Shown here piece by piece: positions 42,882 to 52,461 of a DNA stretch of 64,000 nt (position 1 is its first letter; every line of letters starts with the position of its first letter). The position numbers were made by a program, and so were the translations under genes. This stretch comes from JALUZX01 sp964561605. GTDB lineage: Bacteria; Planctomycetota; UBA1135; JALUZX01. The notes under the pieces were generated by a model. The model was given only the letters and a program-made list of their open reading frames with translations. It was not told the origin of the DNA and searched no databases. The stretch is taken from positions 61,012 to 125,011 of the forward strand of contig CAZLQD010000036.1 of NCBI GenBank assembly GCA_964561605.1, read 5' to 3'.

Positions 42882-43775
42882 ATGGCTGAAGCGAAGGACC
42901 TTCCCAACCCGGATCTTAGGGAACCATTGCTGGAACTTTTCCGGCGGGCCGCCACGGACCTCCCCGCCGAGGTGGAAGAGGCCCTGGCGGCGGGACGGGA
43001 GAAGGAAGAGGAGGGCTCGGCCGCCAGGAACGCCCTGGACGTGATCCTCCGCAACATCGAGCTGGCACGGAAGAAATCCACTCCCATCTGCCAGGACACG
43101 GGAACGCCCGTCCTCTTCGTGCACCACCCCTACGGGTGGTCGACTTCCCGGATCGAGGAGGAGGTCCTGTGGGCGGCCAGGGAGGCGACGAAACGGTCCT
43201 ACCTGCGACCCAACGCGGTCCACCCCATCACGGGGAAGAACAGCGGCGACAACACGGGAATCGGCTATCCCTACCTCCACTTCCACGAGTGGGACAAGGA
43301 TGAAGCCGTCTTCCGGATCCTTCTCAAGGGCGGAGGGTCCGAGAACTGTGGAATCCAGTATTCCCTTCCCGATTCGGGCCTCGGAGCGGGACGGGACCTG
43401 AAGGGGATCAAGAAGTGCATCCTGGACGCCGTCTTCCGGGCCCAGGGCTACGGGTGCGCCCCCGGGATCCTGGGTGTGGGAGTGGGGGGGGACAGGGTCT
43501 CCTCCTTCGAGGAGTCCAAGCTCCAGCTCTTCCGGTCCCTGGGAGACCGGAACCCCGATCCCCTCCTGGCGGAGATGGAGGAAGAGCTCCTGGAGAAGAC
43601 GAACCGCCTTGGAATCGGGCCCATGGGGTTCGGCGGCAGGACCACCGTGCTCGGGGTGAAGATCGGAGTGCGGCACAGGCTTCCGGCGAGTTTCTTCGTC
43701 TCCATCAGTTATTTCTGCTGGGCCGCCCGGAAGAAGACCATGACCGTGAAGAACGGGGAGGTGTCCTATGATTGA
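42882..43775 (+). CDS. Class I fumarate hydratase, alpha subunit
   Basis: A 297-residue N-terminal-domain subunit of the two-subunit class I (4Fe-4S) fumarase, which interconverts fumarate and malate in the TCA cycle. Cluster cysteines are visible in TPICQDTGTPV, GSENCGIQ and GYGCAPGILGVGVGGDR, along with RPNAVHPITGKNSGDNTG. AGGAGG at 42868-42873 is properly spaced for ATG 42882 rather than ATG 42876. It overlaps the beta-subunit gene by 8 bases. The same subunit fold occurs in tartrate dehydratase, but without tartrate genes nearby fumarase is more likely. Confidence 0.9.
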   Translation: MAEAKDLPNPDLREPLLELFRRAATDLPAEVEEALAAGREKEEEGSAARNALDVILRNIELARKKSTPICQDTGTPVLFVHHPYGWSTSRIEEEVLWAAREATKRSYLRPNAVHPITGKNSGDNTGIGYPYLHFHEWDKDEAVFRILLKGGGSENCGIQYSLPDSGLGAGRDLKGIKKCILDAVFRAQGYGCAPGILGVGVGGDRVSSFEESKLQLFRSLGDRNPDPLLAEMEEELLEKTNRLGIGPMGFGGRTTVLGVKIGVRHRLPASFFVSISYFCWAARKKTMTVKNGEVSYD

Positions 43776-44388
43776 ACTGAATACGCCCATCCCGGAGGAG
43801 GAGATCCGGAAGCTCGAGATCGGGGACACGGTCCTACTCAGCGGCACGATCGTCACGGGGAGGGACGCGGCCCACAAGTACATGATCGAGAATTTCATCC
43901 GTTCCGGCGGAGAGATCCCCCCCTCCGAAAGGGAACTCCACGACAGGCTGAAGGAGATCCTGAAGGAGTCGGTGATCTACCATTGCGGGCCGGTGGTCCG
44001 GAAGGACGACCAGGGCAAGTGGCACTTCGTCGCCGCCGGGCCCACCACCTCCATCCGGGAGGAGCCCTACCAGGCGGATGTCTTGGAATACTTCACCCTC
44101 CGGGGCGTCATCGGAAAGGGTGGTATGGGGCCCAAGACCCTCGAAGGTTTGAAGAAGGTCGGGGCCTGCTACTTCCACGCCGTTGGGGGGGCCGCCACCT
44201 TGATCGCCGAGTGTTGCAAGGAGGTCCTGGAGGTCCACAAGTACCAGGAATTCGGCCCACCCGAGGCCTTCTGGGTCCTCCGGGTGGAGAAATTCCCCCT
44301 GGTGGTCACCATGGACAGCCACGGCGCCTCCATTCACCAGGAGATCCTGGAGCGTTCCAGGAAGGCCCTGGATTCCCTGGAAGTCTGA
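43768..44388 (+). CDS. Class I fumarate hydratase, beta subunit
   Basis: A 206-residue C-terminal-domain subunit. Family motifs are GDTVLLSGTIVTGRDAAHKYM, YHCGPVV, AGPTTSIREEPY, GVIGKGGMGPKTLEGLKK and the GGAATLIAE segment. It completes the active site with the Fe-S-carrying alpha subunit, and translation is coupled to it (8-base overlap with GGGAGGTG upstream). Split fumarases are common in archaea and many anaerobic or microaerobic bacteria; oxygen-sensitive clusters would suit low-oxygen life, which is inference. Confidence 0.9.
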   Translation: MIELNTPIPEEEIRKLEIGDTVLLSGTIVTGRDAAHKYMIENFIRSGGEIPPSERELHDRLKEILKESVIYHCGPVVRKDDQGKWHFVAAGPTTSIREEPYQADVLEYFTLRGVIGKGGMGPKTLEGLKKVGACYFHAVGGAATLIAECCKEVLEVHKYQEFGPPEAFWVLRVEKFPLVVTMDSHGASIHQEILERSRKALDSLEV

Positions 44389-44402
44389 AGGTGAGGCCGG
44401 CC

Positions 44403-44912
44403 ATGCGGAGAGGGTTCTTCTTTGGGCTTTTGCTCCTCCTGGGGAGCTGCGGCACGCCGGCGAGGAAGGCGCCTTTCCTTCCAGAGGAATTCGCCCCCTA
44501 CGCCCGTGAGGGCACGGGGGTGATCGAGGGGCGGGCCTGGCTCTGGCTGGGGAAGGACGAGATCCGGAAGGCCGCCGGTCATACGGTGATCCTCAAGCCC
44601 GTGACGACCTACACCACGGAGTGGATCGAAAGGGGCGTGAAGCGGGGGGTGAACCTGGGTCCCCCCGATCCCAGGGCCGTGGCCTTCGTCCGGAAGGTGA
44701 AGGCCGACCGGGAAGGGCGGTTCCGCTTCGACAGGCTTCCCCCAGGGAGCTACTACGTGGCCTGCCCGGTCAACTACATCGCCTTCGACTGCACCCTGGG
44801 CCTGGACATGAAGAAGGTGAAGTGGGTCTTCGCCGAGGTGGACCTGGGGCCGGGAGAGGTGAAGAAGATCTTCCTCACCAACGACCCGGAGAAGGAAAAG
44901 CGCTTCCAGTGA
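44403..44912 (+). CDS. Lipoprotein with carboxypeptidase-regulatory-like fold
   Basis: This 169-residue lipoprotein has a signal ending in LLLGSC. The rest is a single small beta domain: VIEGRAWLWLGKDEI, VILKPVTTYTTEWIERG and especially DREGRFRFDRLPPGSYYVAC, the pattern of CarboxypepD_reg-like or prealbumin-like folds found in secreted proteins. No catalytic site is visible. It follows the fumarase genes by 14 bases with its own AAGGTGAGG site and may share their transcript without sharing their function. Confidence 0.7.
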   Translation: MRRGFFFGLLLLLGSCGTPARKAPFLPEEFAPYAREGTGVIEGRAWLWLGKDEIRKAAGHTVILKPVTTYTTEWIERGVKRGVNLGPPDPRAVAFVRKVKADREGRFRFDRLPPGSYYVACPVNYIAFDCTLGLDMKKVKWVFAEVDLGPGEVKKIFLTNDPEKEKRFQ

Positions 44913-44949
44913 CTTGGTGGGGCCCGGCTCCCTTCGTTAGCATAGGGCC

Positions 44950-45672
44950 ATGAATCCCGCCAAGAGACCCGCTGTCATCTCCGCCGTGGTCGTCGCCGCA
45001 GGGAAGGGCGAGCGAATGGGCGGAGACGTTCCCAAGCCATACCTCCTCCTTGGAGGCCTTCCCATCCTTTGCAGGACCCTGGTCCGCCTCCAGAACCAGA
45101 TCCTTGGGCTGAGGGAGATCATCGTGGTGATCCGCCCCGAGGACCGGGAGGGGGAGGTTGCCAGGTGGAGGAGGCAGATCGAGGCCGCCGGCGCCACCCG
45201 CCTGGTCGACGGCGGTCCCACCCGGATGGAATCGGTGGAGGCAGGGCTCCATGCCGTGGCGGAGGAGGCCGACCTGGTCCTGATCCACGACGCCGTTCGG
45301 CCCTTCTTCCCTCCCGCCCAGGCCAGGGAGGCCTGCCGGGCCGCCCTTAGGGTGGGAGGGGCCATCCTGGCCCTTCCCGTGAGGGATACGCTCAAGCGCG
45401 AGGCCGGCGAGGGCCTGATCGGCGAGACGGTGAACCGGACCGGCCTCTGGCAGGCCCAGACTCCACAGGTCTTCAAGAGGGATGTCCTGCTGTCTGCCCT
45501 GAAGAAGGCCAAGGCCGTGGGACTCAAGGCTTCGGACGACGCCCAGCTCCTCGAGGAGGCCGGCCTCCCGGTGCAACTGGTCATGGGATCGGTGGCCAAC
45601 TTCAAGATCACCCGCCCCGAAGACCTGGAACTCGCCGAGGCCCTCTTCACCATGGAGATGGAACGGGATTGA
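44950..45672 (+). CDS. ispD: 2-C-methyl-D-erythritol 4-phosphate cytidylyltransferase
   Basis: A 240-residue cytidylyltransferase. It makes CDP-ME from MEP and CTP in the non-mevalonate isoprenoid pathway. The N-terminal nucleotide-binding motif AVVVAAGKGERMGGDVPKPYL, the central LIHDAVRPFFP and the QTPQVFKRDVL segment are diagnostic. It overlaps ispF by 4 bases (TTGA), a common adjacent pair for two non-consecutive steps of the same pathway. The upstream ribosome-binding site is weak. Confidence 0.95.
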   Translation: MNPAKRPAVISAVVVAAGKGERMGGDVPKPYLLLGGLPILCRTLVRLQNQILGLREIIVVIRPEDREGEVARWRRQIEAAGATRLVDGGPTRMESVEAGLHAVAEEADLVLIHDAVRPFFPPAQAREACRAALRVGGAILALPVRDTLKREAGEGLIGETVNRTGLWQAQTPQVFKRDVLLSALKKAKAVGLKASDDAQLLEEAGLPVQLVMGSVANFKITRPEDLELAEALFTMEMERD

Positions 45673-46163
45673 AGCCTGCCGAATACCGGGTGGGGATAGG
45701 GACGGACCTGCACAGGTTCTCCCCGGACCGCCCCCTCGTTTTGGGGGGGGTGGAGATCCCCGGGGAGCCGGGTCTCCTGGGACATTCCGACGGCGACGCC
45801 CTTCTCCACGCCCTTTGCGACGCCTGCCTGGGAGCGGCGGGCAGGGATGACATCGGGACCCTCTTCCCCGACTCCGATCCCGCCCTGGCGGGGATGGACT
45901 CCGGGAGGATCGCCCGCAAGGTGGGGGAGATCCTGGAGGAGGAGGGCTGGAGGGTGGTCAACCTGGATGCCGTTGTGGAATGCGAGAGGCCCAGGCTCTC
46001 CCCCTGGAGGGAAAGGATCAGGGAAGGGGTGGCCCGGGCCTTCGGGATAGAACCTTCCAGGGTGCATCTGAAAGGTAAGACCGGCGAAGGCCTGGGGCCC
46101 GTGGGAGAGGGGCGTGTTCTGAAGGTGACGGCCGTGGCCCTCCTCGGCCGCCCCGGCAGGTAG
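45669..46163 (+). CDS. ispF: 2-C-methyl-D-erythritol 2,4-cyclodiphosphate synthase
   Basis: A 164-residue enzyme that closes the cyclodiphosphate ring in the MEP pathway. The metal-binding pattern GTDLHRF (Asp and His) and LLGHSDGDALLHALCDACLGAAGRDDIGTLFPD, with the third ligand His in GHSDGD, is complete. LKGKTGEGLGPVGEG near the C-terminus is also typical. It starts with TTG overlapping the ispD stop, so its translation depends on ispD. Length matches the usual 155-165 residues. Confidence 0.96.
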   Translation: MKPAEYRVGIGTDLHRFSPDRPLVLGGVEIPGEPGLLGHSDGDALLHALCDACLGAAGRDDIGTLFPDSDPALAGMDSGRIARKVGEILEEEGWRVVNLDAVVECERPRLSPWRERIREGVARAFGIEPSRVHLKGKTGEGLGPVGEGRVLKVTAVALLGRPGR

Positions 46164-46236
46164 GAATCCTCCCCTTTCGCCCTTTTCGGTCTTCGATGAG
46201 GGGCGGGCCCCTTCGAGAGGCGGCGGGATTCCCCCT

Positions 46237-48285
46237 TCAGAAGGGATAGCCAAGGCTGAACTGGAGGGCCCAACGGGCCTCCCGGGCCCCCCTTCTGGGA
46301 TTCCATGCCCAGTCCAGGCGGATGGGGCCGATGGGAAGGAAGTAGCGGAGCCCGGCGCCGATTCCGTGTTTCAGGTGGGCCAGGGTCCATTCGTCCGCAT
46401 CCCTGCCCACGTTTCCGGCGTCCCAGAAGAAGGCTCCCCGCAAGGGCCCGGTAAGGGGGTAACGGAGCTCCAGGCTGAGAATGTTCCCGTATTGACCGCC
46501 CAGGGGATATCCCTTGGCGTCCCTGGGGCCGAGCCGGTCCTGCTTGAAGCTGCGGACCGAGGATTCCCCCCCCATGAATACCTTTTCCGAGAGGGGAAGG
46601 GGGCGGTCTCCCCAGGGAAAGACCAGGGTGGTCCCCGCCCTTCCGGCGAGAAAGAACCCCCTTCCCAGGGGAAGGACCTTGCTGGCCGAAAATCTCCAGC
46701 GGGTGAAGTTCACGTTTCCCCCCAGGGCGGGGGATGCCACCTCCAGGCCCCCCTGGATGAAGGTCCCCTTGGATGGGAAGAGGACCTGGTCCCTCGAGTC
46801 GTAGACGAAGGAAAGACCCGCAAGGGCGACCTTGGACCGTCCCGCCTCGGCGGCGGCGTCTCCCCGGGCGTTGGTTTCGTTGGTCATCCGGAATGCGTCG
46901 GAGAGGCGGATCCGCGCGCAGGAACCGAGGGGCCTGGTGAGGCTCAGCTCCGTTCCGAAGATGGAGCTCGTGAAGGAGGCCCTCCTCCTGGTGGATTCCT
47001 CGGTGCGGAAGGAGAGGACCTGTCCTTCCTCGAGGAAGTCCGGGTCGGTAAGGCCCTGCTGGAAGGAGATGACCCTGGGAGAGAGCTTGGTCTTGAGGGC
47101 CAGGAGTTTGCCCGTTCCGAAGAGGTTCCTATCGGTGAAACCCAGGCCCACCCTGGGGCCTTCGTAGGTCCCTCCTCCGGCGAGGAACCAGATGTCCCTG
47201 CTGGGCGCCTCCTGGAAGAGGAAGGTGAGGCGGGCCTCTTTGCCGTCCCGGGAGAGATCCTTCCTGACCTTGACCAGCTCGAAGAGGCCCGTCCTGTAGA
47301 AGGAGTCCAGGCTTTCTTCCACCTTGGAAGAGTCCAGGATCTGGCCCGGATGGATCTTGAGCTTGCCTTCCACGTGGGAGGGCCGGGTCCTCCTCAGGCC
47401 TTCCAGGCGGATGGAGGTCACCCTGGCGACGGGGCCGGCCCGGACGTCCGCCGCGAGGGTGACCAGGCCTTTGTCCGGGTCCTTCTCCATCTTCACGCGG
47501 ACCCGGGCCCGGGCGTGGCCTTTCCTGGAGAGCTCGTCCAGGATCCTGGCCCTCCAAAGGGTGTCCATCCGGGGCGCGGCCCAGCTCCCCCGGAGGCCGG
47601 CGAAATCCTTCTTCAAGCCGGGGGAGAGGGCCCGTGTGTCGCCCCTGAGCAGGGTCCTTCCGACTTTGTACCTCCTGTTCTCCCTGATGCGGAGGGTTAC
47701 GTTCGCCCGGTTTCCCCCGGGTTTCCTCTCCACCTCCGGAGGGGAGACCCGGACGTCGAAGAAACCGGCCCTCTCGTAGAGCTCCTTGACCCGGTCTCTC
47801 CAGGCCTGGAGGGAGGATTCCGAGAAGAGGGGCCTTCCGACGGGGAAAGAGAGAAAGGTCGGGACGGGAGGACGGAGAAGTTCCACGAGCCGTTCTTCAG
47901 GAAAGGCCCCGGCGCCCTCCACCCGGATCCTGCCCAGGGTCACCAGGGGGCCTTCATGGATCTTGTAGACCGCACCCCCTGGAGGCCGGCCCAGGGGAAA
48001 TCCCTGGACCCGGGCCTCGGGAAAACCGGATTCCTTGTAATGTTCCTGGAGGTCGAAGGCCGTGTCGGCCAGGAAGGCCGGGGTGATCCCCTTTCGTGGG
48101 GGAAGGTATTCCAGCTTCTTCAGCACACCCAGGAGATCGGAGTCGGAGAGGTTTTCGTTGCCCCTGAAGAGGAAGCGATAGGTCTTCTTTGGGGAGGATG
48201 TTTCCGGGGGGGAGAAATTCCGGGCTTCCCTGGCGGCGCAACCCAAGAGCAGGAGAGCCGGAACGAGGATGGAAGGAAATCTCAC
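46237..48285 (-). CDS. TamA-like BamA-family outer-membrane protein, lipoprotein form
   Basis: A 682-residue Omp85-family protein. The signal ends in LLLLGC, so Cys16 is likely lipidated, unlike classical BamA/TamA. About four POTRA domains cover residues ~35-350 (VTLGRIRVEGAGAFPEERLVELL; VTSIRLEGLRRTRPSHVEGKL), followed by a 16-strand barrel with the lid-lock motif in SSVRSFKQDRLGP (normally VRGF/VRGY; Gly is Ser here) and a terminal FSLGYPF. It overlaps tamB by ATGA at its start. With TamB it should help move lipids or proteins to the outer membrane. Lipidated relatives called TamL are known from Bacteroidetes. Confidence 0.85.
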   Translation of the reverse strand: MRFPSILVPALLLLGCAAREARNFSPPETSSPKKTYRFLFRGNENLSDSDLLGVLKKLEYLPPRKGITPAFLADTAFDLQEHYKESGFPEARVQGFPLGRPPGGAVYKIHEGPLVTLGRIRVEGAGAFPEERLVELLRPPVPTFLSFPVGRPLFSESSLQAWRDRVKELYERAGFFDVRVSPPEVERKPGGNRANVTLRIRENRRYKVGRTLLRGDTRALSPGLKKDFAGLRGSWAAPRMDTLWRARILDELSRKGHARARVRVKMEKDPDKGLVTLAADVRAGPVARVTSIRLEGLRRTRPSHVEGKLKIHPGQILDSSKVEESLDSFYRTGLFELVKVRKDLSRDGKEARLTFLFQEAPSRDIWFLAGGGTYEGPRVGLGFTDRNLFGTGKLLALKTKLSPRVISFQQGLTDPDFLEEGQVLSFRTEESTRRRASFTSSIFGTELSLTRPLGSCARIRLSDAFRMTNETNARGDAAAEAGRSKVALAGLSFVYDSRDQVLFPSKGTFIQGGLEVASPALGGNVNFTRWRFSASKVLPLGRGFFLAGRAGTTLVFPWGDRPLPLSEKVFMGGESSVRSFKQDRLGPRDAKGYPLGGQYGNILSLELRYPLTGPLRGAFFWDAGNVGRDADEWTLAHLKHGIGAGLRYFLPIGPIRLDWAWNPRRGAREARWALQFSLGYPF

Positions 48286-51200
48286 CGGAGGCTCCAGCGG
48301 AAGAGAAGACCCAGGTTGTAGTAACCGAGAACGTCCCGTTCCCCCTGGAGGTAGATCCCGGGACTCAACAGGAAGTCCGCAACGATGTTCTCCGTCCCGT
48401 CGGGCCCGATCTCCGTTCCGATCTCCAGGGTGAGGCGCTTCGCGATCCAGCTCTCCTCCCCGCCGCCGGAAATGTAGCCCAGCACCTCTTCACCCAGGTA
48501 GGTTCCCAGGGTGCCCAGGGCGGCTCTTCCCCCGCCCCGGCCGCTGGGAAGGTAGCCCGTGGCCAGGAGGGCCGCCAGGTCCTTCCGGGTGTGGGGCGGC
48601 GAGGAGGAGAGATCCACCTTGAGGTCGTCCAGGGGGCCCTGGGCGGAGACGCGAACGTCCACGCTGTGGCGCCTCCCCTCGCACATCAACTGCAGCTTGG
48701 GCCTGTAGGGGTCGGCCGGATCGAAGCTGAGCCTCAAGGCCCGGATGGTCAGGCTCATTCCCGGAAGGTGGATCCTGCCTCCCTCCAGGCCCGTGACCTG
48801 GCCTTCCAGCAGGGGGGAACGGCCCGTTCCCTGGAGGCGCAGGTCCGCCAGGAGTGAGGATTCGAAGAGGTTGGTCTTCACCAGGAAGGGTTCCTTGGTC
48901 TCGATCCTCACATCGAAGCGGATCGAGCCTCCCACGGGGTCCTCCAGGGAGAAGAGGGGCCCTTGGGCCGATTCCACCCGGATTCCTCTCCTGCGGAAGA
49001 CCGAGGGGAAGTCCTGGGCAGCCCTGGCGGCGGCCAGGATCCCTTCGCTCAGCATGGCCACCCGGGCCCGATACCGGCAGGATGTGAGGGAGACCTTCCC
49101 TGTCAGGTCGAGACCCGAGAGAGGCCCCTTTACCCGGAGGTCCAGGTCGCCTCTGCACCGGAGGTTCGGGCTCCGGGAGAGGAGGGCGTCCCTCCCCAGG
49201 AGGCGGAGATCCAACCTGGGGCGGCCCAGGAACCGTTCCACCTCCCCCGACACCCGCCACTCTCCTCCGGCAGAAGAGGCCTTCAGCTCCCGGACCACCA
49301 CCTTGTCCGGGAGGACCTGGAAACTCCCCCGGATTCCCGAAAGGGCCGGGAGGCTGGAAGGAAACTTCACCAGCCCCTCCCGGAGGTCCACCGTCCCCTC
49401 GGGCCTGGGGGCGGCCCAGGTCCCGGAAAGTCTTCCCTGGAGGGTGATCTTGCCGTTCAACTCGCCGGGAAAGGGAAGGAAGCGGGAGAGCCGGGCCAGC
49501 CGGAATCCCCGGGCCCGGGCTTCGCCCCGAAGGGCGTCGTCCGGTCCGAAGGGCGACTTCCCTTCCAGGAAGAAGGCTCCTGGATGGACCGTGCTTCGGA
49601 ATGCGGCCTCCAGGAACTCGGTCTTCTTGAAATTCGCCTGGAGAGCCCCCTCCAGGCTGTTCCGGGAGAGGTGGGCCCGGAGAGAGAGGCGACGGATCCT
49701 CTCCTGGAGGGAATCCGCCCCCCCTCCGGCCCGGAGGACCAGGTTCTCCCCCTTAAGGGAGATGGTGCAGTCAGGGCGGAGGAGGCTTCCTTTCAAGCGG
49801 AAAGACCCTTGGAAGGGGCCTTCCAGGCAGGGGATGTCCGGGGAAGGGGGGAATGCGGGAAGGTTTCCCTCGAAGTCCGCCCGGAGGGAGAGCTCCTCTT
49901 CCAGGAGGGCCGTCTTCAGGATTTCCGGTCTCTCCAGGGATTCCTTGGGAAGGCGGGCCTTTCCGCGGATGCGGGTCACCGGGATCCCCCGGCCCCGGAA
50001 CTTCCCCTGGAAGAGGCACTCGTCACCGACCCATGCCAGGTCCAGGAGAGTCTCCAGGCCCTGTACCGGCGGGAAGGCCCTTCCGTCCGGCCCGGGCCGC
50101 AGATCGAGGTTCCTTCCTTGGATCCGGAAGGCGAAATCGGGCCTCCCTCCACTTCCCTCCAGGGAGAGAAGGACCTGGGCCTTTCCCCGGAAGGGAAGGC
50201 CCGGAAGCCCCTCGCCCTTCAACCCGCGGACCCAGCCCAGGAGACGGAATCTCCCCTTTCCCACGAGCCCCCGGAGGTTGCCGGTAGAGGGGATTTCCAA
50301 GGGGATGGGGAGGATCCCCTCCAGGGAGACCTCCTCGGCCTGCCGGAGGTTCTCGGCCCGGAGTTCCAGGAGGGTCCTCTCCCGGCCTGCCGGGTCGAGC
50401 CTGGCGTGGAAGGTGGGGGCGCCGGCCCTCCCTCCCCGGAAGAGGATTTCCCATCTCGAGGAAGAGAGGCCGGCTTCCACCTGGAGGGGCGGCGAGTCCG
50501 GCTCCAGGGAGAACCCCACCTCCTTCAGGGGGGAGAGGATGGTGACGAGGGGTTTCCAGGTGATTCCGGCCGGCTGGATCCCGGCGGCGAGGGAGAAGGC
50601 CTCCTTCCCTTCCCGGGGGGGGAAGGAGCCTTGAAAGGCGGCATCCAGACCTTCCCATTCCAGCCGGGTCGGCGGGAAGAAGAGACTTTTCCCGTCCAGG
50701 ACGACGGCGCCCCGGGATTTCCACCGGAAGGGTTCTCCCTCCAGGAGCCCGGTGAACCGCCGGCAGACCAGGGCGAGCCCCTTCCTCCAGGAGAGGTCCC
50801 AGGCTCCTTCCCCCTCCACTGCGGGGAGGGGACTTCCCCGAGGAGGTTTCAGGCGGAAGACCCCTTCCAGGGAAGCCAGGCTCTTCCCTCCCCGGGCGAA
50901 GAACTGGAAGTCCAGCGGCCCGGGAGGGCCCCCTTCGAGGAGTGTTTCCAGGCGGATTCCCGAGGCCCATGCTTTCCCTTCCCAGCTTGGAGAGGAAAGG
51001 GGCAGGCGGGCTCTTCCCGTGACTTCCAGCCTGCCCCCTCCCCCGCGGATGCGGAATTCCTCCAGGCGGACCAGTCTCCCTCCCCGGAGGACGGCCCTGG
51101 CCTTCCCGTCCCTGAGTTCCGGGATGCCCCGGGCTTCCAGGCGGTTCAAGAGCAGAGAGAGTTCTCCCTCTTCTGGATCGAGGCCCACTCCGGAGAGGTG

Positions 51201-52427
51201 CAGGTCCAGGCTGCCCCTGCAACGGAGATCTTCGATCCCCGCCGCTTCCCCCAGGCTCCGGAGTTCTCCGCCGAACTTTGCGGAGATCCCCCAGGACCAG
51301 GCTCCCGAGAGTGAGAGATCCCCCCGGGCCTGGACCTGGAGGGAGGGCCCGGAGAGGAAGGCACGGGAGAGGACGAGCCTCCCTCCCGAGGCCTTTCCCT
51401 TCAGCTTCCCCTCTTCCAGGGGCAGGCCCTTCCTTCCTTCCAGGGAGAGGGCCCAGGTGAGCTCGCTTTGGAGGGGGCGGTCCAGGTCGATCCTTCCCCG
51501 GGCGGAAAGGGTGGAGACCTGGTCGAAGAGGGGGGGAACCTGGGCCGGAAGGAAGAGGGCCGCCGCCTGGTATCGAAGCTTCTCTCCTTCGGTCCGGAAG
51601 GCCATCTCCTTGCCGTCGATCCTTCCCTGGAAGGAAAGGCGGCCGAAGGGATGGCGCAATCTTCCCTGGAAGGAGAGGATCCCGGGGAACCGGGAGAAAT
51701 CGATCCGGCAACCTTCGAGGCGGACCCGGGCCGCCCTTCCCCGGATCCTTTCCAGGATGGCGCCCCTCTTCAAGAAGGAGAGCTCCAGGGGGCCCCGTTC
51801 CCCCGGAGGAGCGGGGAAGGCGAAGGACCTTCCTTCCAGGCGGCAGACTCCCTCGGGGGAAAGGCGGAATCTCCCATCCTCCAGGTGGAAACTCCTCCCC
51901 TCCAGGTGGAGATCGAAGAGCTTGACGGAGATGTCCAGTTCGGGCCGGAGTTTCCAGACGAAGGGCGGCAGGGGCTTGGGCCGTCCCGGGCTTCCAGGCT
52001 TTCCCTTTTCCTGGTCCAGGTCGAGAGCCAGGACCAGGCCCCGGAGGGTGACCTTCCGGATCCAGGTGGGCCTTCCCAGGAGGAGGTCCCAGGGGGCCAG
52101 GGAGACCTGGAGCCGGTCCAGTTCCAGTTTACGGAAGACCCGGCCCTCTCCCGGCCTCCCCGAGCGGAGGTCGCCGATTTCCAGGCTCGTGATCCAGTTT
52201 CCCGAAAGCTCTCCGACCGTTATGGGGAGGTGGAGGGCCCTGGTGAGCATGTCCCCCAGGAGGGACCGGAGAGGACCGGAGAAGAGGGGGCCCCGGAAGA
52301 GATAGAGGACCAGGAGGAGCGCCGGGACCGAAAGGAGGACGAGGAGGAATTTCCTGGCGCGCCCGGGCTTTTTCTTCCTTCCCCCCCCGGGGGGTGGAGG
52401 AGGGCCTCCCTTGGAGTGGTCCACCAT
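48282..52427 (-). CDS. tamB: TamB-like translocation/assembly module protein (DUF490)
   Basis: A 1,381-residue protein with one N-terminal membrane helix at ~27-46 (FLLVLLSVPALLLVLYLF) after a basic Pro/Lys-rich tail. The whole body consists of beta-helical, AsmA/TamB-like strands. The C-terminal ~320 residues form the DUF490 domain, ending with LTLEIGTEIGPDGTENIVADFLLSPGIYLQGERDVLGYYNLGL, the usual end pattern (broken here only for length by the many strands before it). Such proteins form hydrophobic bridges for lipid transport or outer-membrane assembly between the two membranes. GGGAGG precedes the ATG. It overlaps the TamA-like gene downstream. Confidence 0.9.
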   Translation of the reverse strand: MVDHSKGGPPPPPGGGRKKKPGRARKFLLVLLSVPALLLVLYLFRGPLFSGPLRSLLGDMLTRALHLPITVGELSGNWITSLEIGDLRSGRPGEGRVFRKLELDRLQVSLAPWDLLLGRPTWIRKVTLRGLVLALDLDQEKGKPGSPGRPKPLPPFVWKLRPELDISVKLFDLHLEGRSFHLEDGRFRLSPEGVCRLEGRSFAFPAPPGERGPLELSFLKRGAILERIRGRAARVRLEGCRIDFSRFPGILSFQGRLRHPFGRLSFQGRIDGKEMAFRTEGEKLRYQAAALFLPAQVPPLFDQVSTLSARGRIDLDRPLQSELTWALSLEGRKGLPLEEGKLKGKASGGRLVLSRAFLSGPSLQVQARGDLSLSGAWSWGISAKFGGELRSLGEAAGIEDLRCRGSLDLHLSGVGLDPEEGELSLLLNRLEARGIPELRDGKARAVLRGGRLVRLEEFRIRGGGGRLEVTGRARLPLSSPSWEGKAWASGIRLETLLEGGPPGPLDFQFFARGGKSLASLEGVFRLKPPRGSPLPAVEGEGAWDLSWRKGLALVCRRFTGLLEGEPFRWKSRGAVVLDGKSLFFPPTRLEWEGLDAAFQGSFPPREGKEAFSLAAGIQPAGITWKPLVTILSPLKEVGFSLEPDSPPLQVEAGLSSSRWEILFRGGRAGAPTFHARLDPAGRERTLLELRAENLRQAEEVSLEGILPIPLEIPSTGNLRGLVGKGRFRLLGWVRGLKGEGLPGLPFRGKAQVLLSLEGSGGRPDFAFRIQGRNLDLRPGPDGRAFPPVQGLETLLDLAWVGDECLFQGKFRGRGIPVTRIRGKARLPKESLERPEILKTALLEEELSLRADFEGNLPAFPPSPDIPCLEGPFQGSFRLKGSLLRPDCTISLKGENLVLRAGGGADSLQERIRRLSLRAHLSRNSLEGALQANFKKTEFLEAAFRSTVHPGAFFLEGKSPFGPDDALRGEARARGFRLARLSRFLPFPGELNGKITLQGRLSGTWAAPRPEGTVDLREGLVKFPSSLPALSGIRGSFQVLPDKVVVRELKASSAGGEWRVSGEVERFLGRPRLDLRLLGRDALLSRSPNLRCRGDLDLRVKGPLSGLDLTGKVSLTSCRYRARVAMLSEGILAAARAAQDFPSVFRRRGIRVESAQGPLFSLEDPVGGSIRFDVRIETKEPFLVKTNLFESSLLADLRLQGTGRSPLLEGQVTGLEGGRIHLPGMSLTIRALRLSFDPADPYRPKLQLMCEGRRHSVDVRVSAQGPLDDLKVDLSSSPPHTRKDLAALLATGYLPSGRGGGRAALGTLGTYLGEEVLGYISGGGEESWIAKRLTLEIGTEIGPDGTENIVADFLLSPGIYLQGERDVLGYYNLGLLFRWSLR

Positions 52428-52461
52428 GCCTCCCGCGGTCTTCCCCGGAGAGAAGGGGTTT

